The position numbers were made by a program, and so were the translations under genes. From Leucaena leucocephala (taxonomy: Eukaryota > Streptophyta > Magnoliopsida > Fabales > Fabaceae), in the NCBI GenBank assembly GCA_037074615.1, contig CM073560.1, positions 8,935,501 to 8,999,500 on the forward strand: a stretch of DNA of 64,000 bases, read 5' to 3'. Below the pieces are notes generated by a model. That model was not told the origin of the DNA and searched no databases. It saw only the letters and a program-made list of their open reading frames with translations. Below are positions 54,021 to 64,000 of this stretch, piece after piece (the stretch's first letter is position 1; each line of letters opens with the position of its first letter).

Positions 54021-56499
54021 AGGCTCACTGTAATAGTCCAAATCAGTAGATAACAGAATATATGCAGTTTGGAAGAGCTATTTTACCATTTTACCCTTTA
54101 ATTAGCACATTGCCCCGCACAATCATGTATTAACACAAAAGTACCATTTAAGGCATGAAATGAATGGTAAAGTCATTATAAAACTCATAAAATTGTCATA
54201 GAAACCATATACAAAATTTGTCTTATCACAAACATTACCACTTAAATAAGCAAGATGGATGCTAATGCATGATATGTAATTTCATTAAACTTTCTTTAAT
54301 TAGTGACGTGCCATCATGCTATATACTTTTCATAAAAATGCGTGGCCATGGAAAACATGTTATTCATAACATATTCAACATCATTTATCATGTCACAACA
54401 TCATTCAATAATCATATACATATCAACACATAAGCATACCATATCAAGCACATAAAGAGATAAGTCCACTACCTTGAGCTTAAGCTTTCTTCCTTATTCT
54501 TCCACTTGCTCCCTAAGCTTTCCCACCATGAAACCTTTCGGTCGACCACTTCTCAACATCTTCTTGGATGTTGCAAGGTCCTAAGCACATTCATATTCAT
54601 CACACAATTCATTAGGACCATCAACTCAAGCATTATTCAAGACTATCTCTCTTGAACATTTAACTAACATAACTTCCTCTAACTTTTACCAATTACCTTG
54701 GCCTTTGAATCAATTGATGTCTTGACCTTACCCTACACAATTTCACCTTTTGAATCCATTTATGAGCTTAGAATAATGAAATTCCAACTCTTATGCACTG
54801 TTCTGTACAGATTTAAAAAATATACACAATTCTTCAAAAAATTCTCATATTGATTCCAATGCTTCCCATACTTGTTTCTCTACTTTACCCCACACAAATT
54901 TTCATTTTAAAACCATTGGAAGCAACAAAATCATGAAAATCCAATCACTGTTCATACAAGTGAACAGTAATATAGAAGAATTTCAAGAATTACAACTTTC
55001 AATTCTAATGTTTCCAAGGTTTAAAACCTATCCAATCCTACACAAAATCTTCATATAAATTCAATGGAAGCATTAGATCATAGAAATTCCATCTCCTTCT
55101 ATCATGAATAGTACATGAAAAGTGCAAACTGAAATGGTTCATCAATGGCAAAGTCAAGAACATCAACTTGATTCAATAACCAATCATCTAACTAGCTTGT
55201 TTAAGCTTTAATATCATAATTAATTATAACTTTAATTTCTTCTTTCTCCTTTCATCTAAGGTTTTTGACAGCATATACACCTTAGAGAAAATTCAACTTT
55301 CTTTCATGAAAACTCTAAGTTCAAGCTCCCAAATCAAAGAAAATAAGCTAGGATGATTGCTTACCTTTAATCTCTAGCATGCTTGAACTTTGGACCTTGG
55401 ATTCTTCTTTGTCTTGGCTTTAGTTTCCATTTTGCCATAGTTTCCCCAAGGGAGAATGCTTTCTGAGATTCCATAATATGTTTTCTGACCTTAAATCTAG
55501 TATCCGGATTCTTTCTACCATTGACATTCTTATACTGGGTCTAAACTTAATTACAGATCCCTTGAGAAATGACCAAAATACCCTTGGTGCCCTTTCTTGC
55601 ACTATATTAACCCTAAGGGCATAATTATCATTTCACACCACTTTGTACCTTGTCAGAGCATATACTGACTCTGACTAACCCTTCCTGTACTTGCCTTGGC
55701 ATTTTGGCCTGTCCAGAATGACCAAAATGCCCTCTATTCATCTCTTGTACATTATTATAACCCAGGGGCATTTTCATAATTTCGCACTTTTTCGGGGTTC
55801 CTCTGGACACTGGCCCACATACTGCTCAGGTACCTTATTAGGCCTCTGGGATGCCATTTTGGGCCTTTGTCTAGGTCCATTACCTTTATGGCACGAATCC
55901 CAAGAAACCTCTCTCGAAGGTATTTATCAAGTATTTTATTCTACTGTAAATTCCATTAAAAATTCTATAGGATTCCTTTTCTGATCCTGTTAGTTTTATA
56001 AATTCTCATATTAATTGTAGGAATTTACTGTAAAGTTTCATCTGATTATGAGGTCTAAAAAATACTGTAATAATTTTATCTGACTTCTGAAATTTATATC
56101 AATTTTTTGGGACCTCAAATCAAAATTCTGTTACGCGTCAAACTAACCAGAATAATTTTCTCTATCTACTGGTAAAATTTGGGTCTGATCTGATTCTGGC
56201 CATTTTTAGCCTATTTTTTGTCCAAATTCTTCATAATTACACGTTTGCCCCTTGACTTTTCATAAATTACACTTATGTCCTCACATTTGGCTACAATTAC
56301 ACTTAAAGACCCTATATTTTTGTCTACTTTCTCTTTTGGCCTTAAAACTTTTACAATTTCACTTAAGTCCTTGCATTTTCTTCATTTTTCAATTCAATCC
56401 CTTTCTTTACATAAATGACCACATTTTTCTTAGAAAATCTCACATATATTACGTACAAACTGTACATACAAATTAGTACAGAAAATTAGGGATATTACA
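54021..56499 (-). repeat. LTR, family E related, left border uncertain
   Basis: The minus-strand start TGTAATATCCCTAATTTTCTG is at 56499. The first 2 kb aligns with the family-E LTR at 44590, for example around 54700-55150 against 45850-46300. From about 54500 leftwards the match fades and I cannot identify the 3' end or a TSD. The expected TSD half on the right is ATGTG (56500-56504). Confidence 0.6.
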
Positions 56500-56768
56500 A
56501 TGTGTCCTAATCTTTTTCTTCTCCCTCTAGATTAATGCCGTGTGGTGCCTTATGGGTACCTTTAATGCCACCTCATGGCTTCCGGATAAGTTTAGAGCTT
56601 TATCTGATCAATTCCTTCGTTATTATGTTAACCGAGTAACCTTACTTTATTGAAAAAGTACTAAAATAGTAATTTAATGCCACTTAACCCACATAATTCT
56701 TGGGCTACATTTTTGTACTCTGGGAATGCTATCTTGGGTCTTTGATCAAGCTCTGATGGCTCAATTCC
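56500..56768 (-). repeat. LTR fragment (family A/C-like U3)
   Basis: A 269-bp piece of LTR U3 resembling 40330-40600, with an imperfect AT palindrome near 56660. It is flanked by a family-E LTR on the left and the chromovirus LTR on the right, so it is the remains of an older insertion. Confidence 0.7.
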
Positions 56769-59700
56769 TGTCACATCCTTATTTTTATATTTCTTAAGGA
56801 CCATTCAGTAGCACTTAGAACCACTTTCAGAGTCATTGAAGTCTAAACTCTTAATCTGGCATTTTATTCTTATCGGGTACTATTCACTGTAGCAAATTCC
56901 AGATGAGTGACCTGACTTTGAAAAATCACAACTAATTCTAGAAAAATCAAAATGGAGTGGTTCAAGTTGATACATGAAGATAACTTAATTATAATTCAGG
57001 GAAAAATCATTGGTTGACCATTCCTTGACAAATTCAACGTGGGTCAACGTTTCAACTTTACTATTCATCCAGTGATTTTCTCCTGAATCCAGCATTCTGG
57101 TCCCAACTTTAACAATTTATATCTTATCGTGTATACATCCAAATGAAGCATTATATATATCAAATTAAATCTTAGTATGTATACTATTTTCCATTAAAAT
57201 ATCATACATTTATTTAACCATTTACTATTTTTAATGATTTATCAAACATCAATAGGTCTTCACGTATTACTGTTCATAAAGTCATTTTTCAGCAACCAAC
57301 CTTACACATTAGTGCATACATACATCACATATCAGTCAAACATGCCAGATAACAATCATTATTAAATAATCAACTGTTATACATCAGTTCATGATTAACA
57401 TCCTCATATTTCTATTACATTTTTCGTTGTCTAGAATCCGGCAGCATAACTGCTACATTCCTTCTGTAGAAAGTAACCGATCTTGTACCGATTCGGTAAT
57501 TCCCGTAGGAACTACCATTCTACGTAAGTACCCAGGAAAGACTGGATGAACCTACTAGTCCACTCACTTCCAGCCTTCTTGACAGCACCTACGTACACAG
57601 TACGTATCAGTTCCTTTCTTTGTCCCTGCTTTGTTGCCAGCATTTCGGCAGCATAACGGCGTCTCTTAAAATTTCCAAATTTTATTTTGATAGAACTTCC
57701 CCTGTAATGTTATATATGAGAATGATATTCAAAAGAATCTCAGTAGCAACAATCATAACAATATATGTAATGCAGAGTGACAGTGCTTGCTTGTGATTGT
57801 GTACAGATAAGTATGCTGCATGCTTCAATATTCAATAACATATGATCATAGCATTATAATAGAGCTTCAAGAATAACATATAAGATAACAATCCAACCAA
57901 ACAATAGCACAACAATTCACAAAGACATTACATAAAAGCTAGGATTAGTTACTACCTCAAAAGCATAACTCTAGAATTTCTCTACTGCTTACAACTTCAC
58001 CAGAACTTCCTTTCTTCTTTATTTTTCTCACTTTCTCTCTCAAGCACTTCCTTATCACTCTAAAGCGATCTTAGGTCGTGGGAATGAAGAGAAAGGGGGG
58101 ATATTTATAGTTTCCTTCAATGGCATTCTTATAATTTTGAAGTCATATGAACTTGTGGTCCTGGTTTTTCCTGAATTTCCTATTTTCTTTTATTCCTTTT
58201 ACTGCATCATGCATGACATCATCTCAAGGCCACCTCATAGGACACCTCATATGTCACATGGAAAAATTACAAGCTCCTAGGACACCTCATCAGCTGACTC
58301 AGCAGTTCCAGTATAATCCAGTACCGGTCCGGTCCGATTTCCCACAAATTGGACTCACCGGCTAAGATTATGTCACATGTCCTTAACTTTTTCTTTCTCC
58401 TCTATGTTGGCTCCATGTGTCATCTTGCTGGCACCTTTCACGCCATCCAATGCTATCCAGATAAGTCTAGGACTTTATCTGATCACCTCCTCAGTTATCG
58501 TGCCGACCGAGTAACTTTATTGAAACAACATTAAAATAGTATGTTAATGCCACTTTTTCCCACATATCACTGGGCCTATGTTTTTAGGCTCTGGGAATAT
58601 TATCTTGGATCCTGATCAAGCTCAAGTACTCTGATGGCTCGATTCCCAAGAAACATCCCTTGGCAAATTACCAAAATACCCCTGGGTGCCCTTTCTCACA
58701 CTATTTTAACCCTAAGGGTAAAATTATCATTTTACACCCTTTTGTACTCTGTCAGGGCATATACTGACTCTGAGTAACTTTATTTGTATGTGCCTTGGCT
58801 CCTGGGCTTGTCCAGAATGATCAAAATGCCCTTTATACATCTACTACCCCTTTAGTACAACACAGGGGCATTTTCGTAATTTCGTACTTTTTCGGGGTTA
58901 TGCCAGACACTGGCCCACCTATCAGTCCAAGAGTCTTATTGGGCCTTTGTTGGCGCCATTTTTGGGCCTTTTTGGGTCCATTACCTTTATGGCACGTATT
59001 TCGAGGAATCCTCCCCTGTCCATGTTCACCAAGTATTTTAGCTATTATGCACCATTTACACACATATCCGGACACCGGTTCCTTCTGTCAGATACACTGC
59101 CCTACTGTGTCTGGGCAGCCATTTGGGTTCTAAAGGGCATCTGACTGTTGTTACCCGACCTCATTCAGTCTTAGTTTAAATACCGATAAATCTCCCTATC
59201 GGATCCCTGGAGGCCTCATACTCCCGTCTGGATTTGCTAATTCGTGAATAACTTTTTCTACAGACCTCCTATTAGTATTCTGTCAGTTTCCTGACATCTG
59301 CCCCATAAGGGTGCATCATCCTGTAATTTCTTACTTATATCTTAAATCTAGGGTATCCGGTAAGAATTTTTATAACTTTTGGACGATCAGTCCATTTTTG
59401 ACTATCTGGAGTCTTCAAAAATTCCGGTATTAAGCTGAATTACCCAGCGTCACTTGCCCTATCTTCTGGTGAAATCTGGGACTAAAATGTTGTCGGGCGG
59501 TCCAAACCACTTCTGGCCTATTTTTCTTTAATTATACTTTAGCCCCAGGGAACTTTTCTTTTTTGCAATTAAGTCCCTTAAATTTGGCTAAAATTACACT
59601 TTAAGACCCCATATTTTTGTCTACCTTTCTTTCCTAACCTTAAACTTTCCATAATTACACTTAAGTCCTTTCATTTCCTTTCTTTTGTAATATAATCATT

Positions 59701-59799
59701 TTCTTTACATAAAGGACCACATCTTTTTCCAGAAAAAGAACTCATATATTCCATTTAATCTGTATATAAAAATCAGTACAGAAAATTAAGGATATTACA
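56769..59799 (-). repeat. 3' LTR of chromovirus (family A, 3.03 kb)
   Basis: The minus-strand termini are TGTAATATCC and GGATGTGACA. A TATA box is at 58102-58109, the U3 palindrome near 58527-58549 is imperfect, the U5 hairpin near 57727 has lost one stem pair, and the conserved module lies at about 57503-57610. Confidence 0.92.
58102..58109 (-). promoter_or_regulatory. LTR TATA box (family A, copy 2)
   Basis: TATAAATA on the minus strand, as in the other LTRs. Confidence 0.6.
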
Positions 59800-59815
59800 T
59801 TTCTCTCCCCCTTAA
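59800..59815 (-). promoter_or_regulatory. Polypurine tract of chromovirus
   Basis: The minus strand reads AAGGGGGAGAGAAA directly before TGTAATATCC. It is the plus-strand priming site. Confidence 0.88.
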
Positions 59816-59837
59816 AATAAATTTCGTCCTCGAAATT

Positions 59838-61156
59838 TACATTACATCTATCATATATAAACAATTCAGGATACTTCTCTCTCATCTTTTCTTCTGTTTA
59901 CCATGTAACTTCTTGTTCAGTCAAGCCTTTTCAGATCACTTTAACTAAAGGGATTTACTTATTCCGCAACTGCTTGACTTTTCTATCAGCAATTCGCACC
60001 GGTCTAACCTCATAGGTCAAGTCATCTCGCAGTGCGACCTCATCTTGCTTAATCACATGAGATGGATCTGGAACATACTTCTTTAATTGGGAAACATGGA
60101 ACACATCATGTATCTGGCTGAGATTAGGAGGAAGAGCCAACTTGTAGGCTACTGCTCCTATCTTTGAGAGAATCTGGAATGGTCCGATGTATCTTGGATG
60201 CAACTTCTTCACTTTAATCGATCGTCTGGCTCCCGTGGTTAGAGTTAACTTAAGAAATACATGTTCTCCTTCTTCAAACTCCAATGGCTTCCTTCTGACA
60301 TCTGCATAGCTTTTCTGTCTTCTTTGAGCAGTCAACAATCGTTTTCTAATTATCGCAACTTGTTCTGCAGTTTGATCCACTATATCCGGACCAAGCATTC
60401 TTCTCTCACTCAACTCTAGCCAGCATAAGGGGGATCTACATTTACGTCCATAGAGTGCTTCAAAAGGTGCCATCTGAATACTGGCCTGATAACTATTGTT
60501 ATAAGCAAACTCTATAAGGGGTAAATGGATACCCCAGCTGCCTTTGAAATCTAAGACACATGCTCTCAGCATATCCTCTAACATTTGTATTGTTCTTTCA
60601 GATTGACCATCTGTCTGAGGATGATAAGCTGTACTAAATCTGAGAGTAGTGCCCATTCCTTCCTGTAAAGTCCTCCAGAAATTTGAAGTAAATCGAGGGC
60701 CTCTATCAGACACAATGCTGCTCGGGATACCATGAAGCCTAACGATCTCCTTTATATACAGCTTTGCCAGCTTTTTAAGAGAATCTCTCTTATTGATTGC
60801 CAGGAAATGTGCTGACTTTGTCAGTCGATCAATTACTACCCACACTGCATCATGTCTACTTGGAGTCAGGGGTAGTCCTTCCACAAAGTCCATGGCAATC
60901 CCATCCCATTTCCACTCAGGGATTTCTAGAGGCTGCAATGTTCCTGCTGGCTTTTGATGTTCAACTTTCACTTTCTGGCAGGTCAAGCACTTAGATACAT
61001 AAGTCACAACATCTTTCTTCAATCCAGGCCACCAAAATAACCTTTTAACACATGGTACATCTTGGTCATACCTAGATGTACAGTATACTGACTTTTATGT
61101 GCGTCCTCCAGGATCCTTTCCCTTAATCCCACAACATTAGGGATATAGGGTCTTCC
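59838..61156 (-). pseudogene. Chromovirus integrase with broken chromodomain
   Basis: An open frame of 355 codons (61022-59955) carries the end of the zinc-binding domain (CLTCQKVK) and all three DDE positions: Asp in GIAMDFVEGLP, Asp in IVSDRGPRFTSNF and Glu in QTDGQSERTIQ. The GPY/F region follows (LHPRYIGPFQILSKIGAVAY), then FHVSQLKKYVPDP. It stops at KVKQLRNK. In the same frame the chromodomain remains readable to about 59860 (PLVKV, REKYPELF) but has three stops, two at positions where Tekay chromodomains have Glu and one at a Trp. The chromodomain normally guides insertion to heterochromatin. The first part (61023-61156) is also broken from RNase H by a stop. Confidence 0.88.
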
Positions 61157-62302
61157 CTAAAACTGTAGTAATTCGTCTGGAGACATCTCAAAATTCCTTG
61201 TCTTCCCCTTTTCCAGCTTGTCTTTGAATATTGCTGCGAGCTTATCCTGCTTTTGAGCCTCTTTTATCTCATCTTCTATGCAAGCTCTGACATGAACTCC
61301 TCCAAAAGGATTCTCTGTCAGTTGCATTTGATATAGAGGGCTCCAATCGCGCATATCTTCTATCAATTCCAACTCCTTGATCATCATGTATGCAACCTGC
61401 ACCACCTTTCTACTCAGGGCATCAGCTACCACATTGGCTTTTCCTATATGGTATTTAATCTGGAAGTCATAATCTTTCAACAATTCCATCCATCGTCGTT
61501 GCCTTATATTCAGCTCTTTCTGATCCTGTAGATACTTCAGGCTTTTGTGGTCGCAAAACAACTCTATCGTTGCTCCATATAAATAGTGCCTCCAAATCTT
61601 CAGGGCATAAACCACTGCCGCAAGCTCCAGATCATGGGTGGGATAATTTTCTTCATGTGGCTTTAACTGCCGAGAGGCGTAGGCTACTACTCGACCTTGC
61701 TGCATCAGCACACATCCCAACCCCTGCTTGCTAGTATCAGTGTAGACTATATAAGTCTGAGTTGGGTCTGGAATAATCAGCACGGGAGTAGTGGTTAATC
61801 TCTGCTTCAACTCCTGGAAGCTAGCCTCGCACTTCTCATCCCACTTAAACTGCTGATTCTTTCTGGTCAGCTTGGTAAGTGGTAAGGCAATTCTAGAAAA
61901 GTCTTGAATAAATCTTCTGTAGTACCCTGCTAGGCCGAGAAAACTTCTGATCTCCATCACTGTCCTTGGCTGCTCCCAGCTCAAAACTGCTTCAACTTTG
62001 CTAGGATCCACAGCTACCCCGTCTTGGGATATGACATGACCGAGAAATTTGACTTCTGACAGCCAAAACTCGCATTTACTCAGCTTAGCATAGAGCTTCT
62101 TTTCTTTAAGGGTACCAAGAACAATCCTCAAATGCCTTTCATGCTCCTCTGGAGATTTGGAGTACACCAGAATATCATCAATGAAGACCACAACGAACTG
62201 ATCTAGATAAGGCCTGAAGATCCGATTCATGTAGTCCATGAAAATAGCAGGTGCATTAGTTAGTCCAAAAGGCATCACAAGGAACTCAAAATGCCCGTAG
62301 CG
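61157..62302 (-). pseudogene. Chromovirus reverse transcriptase (partial) and RNase H
   Basis: The coding frame is open from the break at 62302 (YGHFEFLVMPFGLTNAP) to 61157. The RT active site is VVVFIDDILVYS, then KCEFWLSEVKFLGHVIS and the thumb LGLAGYYRRFIQDFS. RNase H follows with IVYTDTSKQGLGCVLMQ, HDLELAAVVYALKIWRHYL, LFCDHKSLKYL and NVVADALSRK. RT motif A and everything before it are missing because a family-C LTR inserted. The remaining catalytic residues are all present, so this is the best-preserved coding segment in the window. Confidence 0.92.
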
Positions 62303-62964
62303 TGAAACATCCTTCCTTAGACTCCTCAGAGGACACTCGCAGAAGCATATTAGCTGGTTTATATCTTAACTTAAGCCCCGAAGTTGAACTTTTAACTTTA
62401 AGTTCCTTATTCTGAACTTTTACTTTGAGGATTGGTTTATCTCATTGTACACATCCAAATGAGGCTTATTACCTATCCACGGAATGCCCCATATGTGCAT
62501 AACTGGCTCACCAAATTTCGTGGCCAAACTCTTCTATTTACTAGGTAAAACTGAGGTCGGAACACTGCTACCTCAGGACCTGCGAATTTCTCTCTTAATT
62601 TCTCATACACAAATTGAACATGCCAAACAATATTTATCATTGAATAACAACATGTCATACAATAAGGCATACACAAAATCCTCATATTTTTATTACATCT
62701 TTTCCTGCCTGAAATCCGGCAGCATAACTGCTAGGCTTCATCTGTACAAAGAACTGAACTGTACTGATTCGGTAATTCCCTCATGAGAACTACCATTCTA
62801 CGTAAGTACCCAGGAAAGACTAGATGAACCGGCTAGGTCCACTCACTTTTAGCCTCCTTAGACAGCACCTACGTACACAGTACTTATCATATTCTGATGT
62901 TCAGTCTTAACTTTGGCAGCATAACGACGTCTCCTAGCATTCTCAAACTTTACTTCAACATAAC
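62303..62964 (-). repeat. LTR fragment, family C, interrupted
   Basis: It begins TGAAACATCC on plus right after TAGCG (62298-62302), inside the RT gene, and matches the U5 end of family C (38996 onward). It is cut at 62964 by another LTR and presumably resumes beyond the window. The conserved module lies at about 62780-62890. Confidence 0.85.
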
Positions 62965-64000
62965 TGTCACATCCTTGTTTTTATATATCTTAAGGACCAT
63001 TCAGTAGCACTTAGAACCACTTTTAGGGTTATTGAAGTCTAAACTCTTAATCTGGAATTTTTTCTCATCGGGTACTGTTCACTATGGCAAATTCCAGATG
63101 AGTGACCTGACTTTGAAAAATCATAACTAATTCTACAAAAATCTAAATGAAGTGGTTCAAATTTCTACATGAAGATAACTTAATTATATTTCAGGGAAAA
63201 ATCATTGGTTGACCATTCCTTGACAAATCCATCGTGGGTCAATATTTCAACTTTACTGTTCATCCAGTGATTTTCTCCTGAATCCAACATTCTGGTCCCA
63301 AATTTAACAATTTATATCTTTTCGTGTATACATCCAAATGAGGCACTCTATATATAAAATTAAATATTAGGATTTATAGTATTTACCATAAAAATATCAT
63401 ACATTTATTCAACCATTTACTATTTTTAATGATTTATCAAACATCAATAGGTCTCCACGGGTTACTGTTCACAAGGCCATTTTTCAGCAACCAACCTTAC
63501 ATATTAGTGCATACATACATCATATATCAGTCAAACATGCCAGATAACAATTATTATTAAATAATCTACTGTTATACATCAGTGCATGATTAACATCCTC
63601 ATATTTCTATTACACTTTTCGATGTCTAAAATCCAGCAGCATAACTGCTACATTCCGTCTGTAGAAAGTAACCAATCTTGTACAGATTCGGTAATTCCCA
63701 TAGGAGCTACCATTCTACGTAAGTACCCAGGAAAGACTGGATGAACCTGCTAGGGCCACTCACTTCCAGCCTCCTTAGACAGCACCTACGTACACAGTAC
63801 GTATCAGTTCCTTTCTTTGTTCCTATTTCGTTGCCAGAATTTTGGCAGCCTAACGGCGTCTCTTAAGATTTCCAAATTTTATTTTGATAGAACCTCCCCT
63901 GTAATGTTATATATGGGAATGAGATTCAAAAGAATCTCAGTAGAAACAATCATAGCAATATATGTAATGCAGTGTGATAGTGCTTGCTTGTGATTGTGTA
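62965..64000 (-). repeat. LTR, family A, running off the window
   Basis: On plus it begins TGTCACATCC after ATAAC (62960-62964). It aligns with 56769-57800 and is nested in the family-C fragment. Its U3 and other end are outside the window. The U5 hairpin with an AAAA loop is near 63920. Confidence 0.88.

Larger units (their letters stand above)
56769..62302 (-). mobile_element. Tekay/Del-like chromovirus, 3' half
   Basis: In sense order: RT (partial), RNase H, integrase, chromodomain remnant, PPT and 3' LTR. It is cut inside RT at 62302 by a nested LTR; the remainder, with protease, gag and the 5' LTR, lies beyond the window. It is the only pol-bearing member of the long-LTR group here and shows that families A, C, T, D and E are chromovirus LTRs or close relatives. 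The left flank ends ATTCC, the expected TSD half. Confidence 0.9.

Overview
The window is transposable-element DNA from a flowering plant. The evidence is plant-type Ty3/gypsy lineages (Athila-like and a Tekay/Del-like chromovirus), a CACTA transposon with plant-style accessory domains, plant-type initiator-Met and Asp tRNA primer-binding sites, AT-rich sequence and long LTRs. I see no host gene, rRNA or tRNA gene, and I cannot name the species. Almost every base belongs to nested insertions, and most nesting levels are proved by exact target-site duplications (TSDs).

Layout. 1-8664: 5' half of a gag-remnant-only, LARD-like Tekay derivative (minus strand), whose LTR is interrupted by a Copia-type solo LTR (4799-6762). 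8665-34073: an Athila-type element on the minus strand (gag, protease, RT, RNase H, integrase, Asp-type PBS, part of its 5' LTR). It is split by a solo LTR (8826-11748, TSD CAAGT) and by a second complete LARD-like element (17015-31943, TSD TTATT), which itself carries a solo LTR (24645-27814, TSD GCGAG). 34074-50161: a decayed CACTA transposon (minus strand) with a Ulp1-type protease ORF, Transposase_24/DUF8039-like parts and a tnp2 transposase. It is split by two inverted, back-to-back solo LTRs that share the TSD TGTGC (36142-42021) and by a 3'-truncated LTR (44590-47503). 50162-56768: a truncated LTR, a second Athila 5' end, and LTR remnants. 56769-62302: a chromovirus with 3' LTR, PPT, integrase with a stop-ridden chromodomain, RNase H and part of RT, cut by further LTR pieces running to the window edge.

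None of the coding regions looks intact: stops, frameshifts and catalytic substitutions occur throughout, so the genes do not work together now. I label LTR families by terminus: T (LARD), C, A, D and E. All share a modular U5 leader.

The two most unusual signals are structural. (1) A dyad box GTCGCGAC, repeated with alternating spacings near 22 and 29 bp (51-bp period), occurs in the Copia LTR, the Athila 5' leader, the Athila pol spacer, the Athila U3 and the LARD internal region, which are otherwise unrelated contexts. (2) The LARD internal region carries an array of small hairpins with a nearly constant 7-nt loop (TAACTGC) and stems that differ from hairpin to hairpin yet stay self-complementary, as RNA-structure covariation would look. 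Further hairpins lie next to its primer-binding site.
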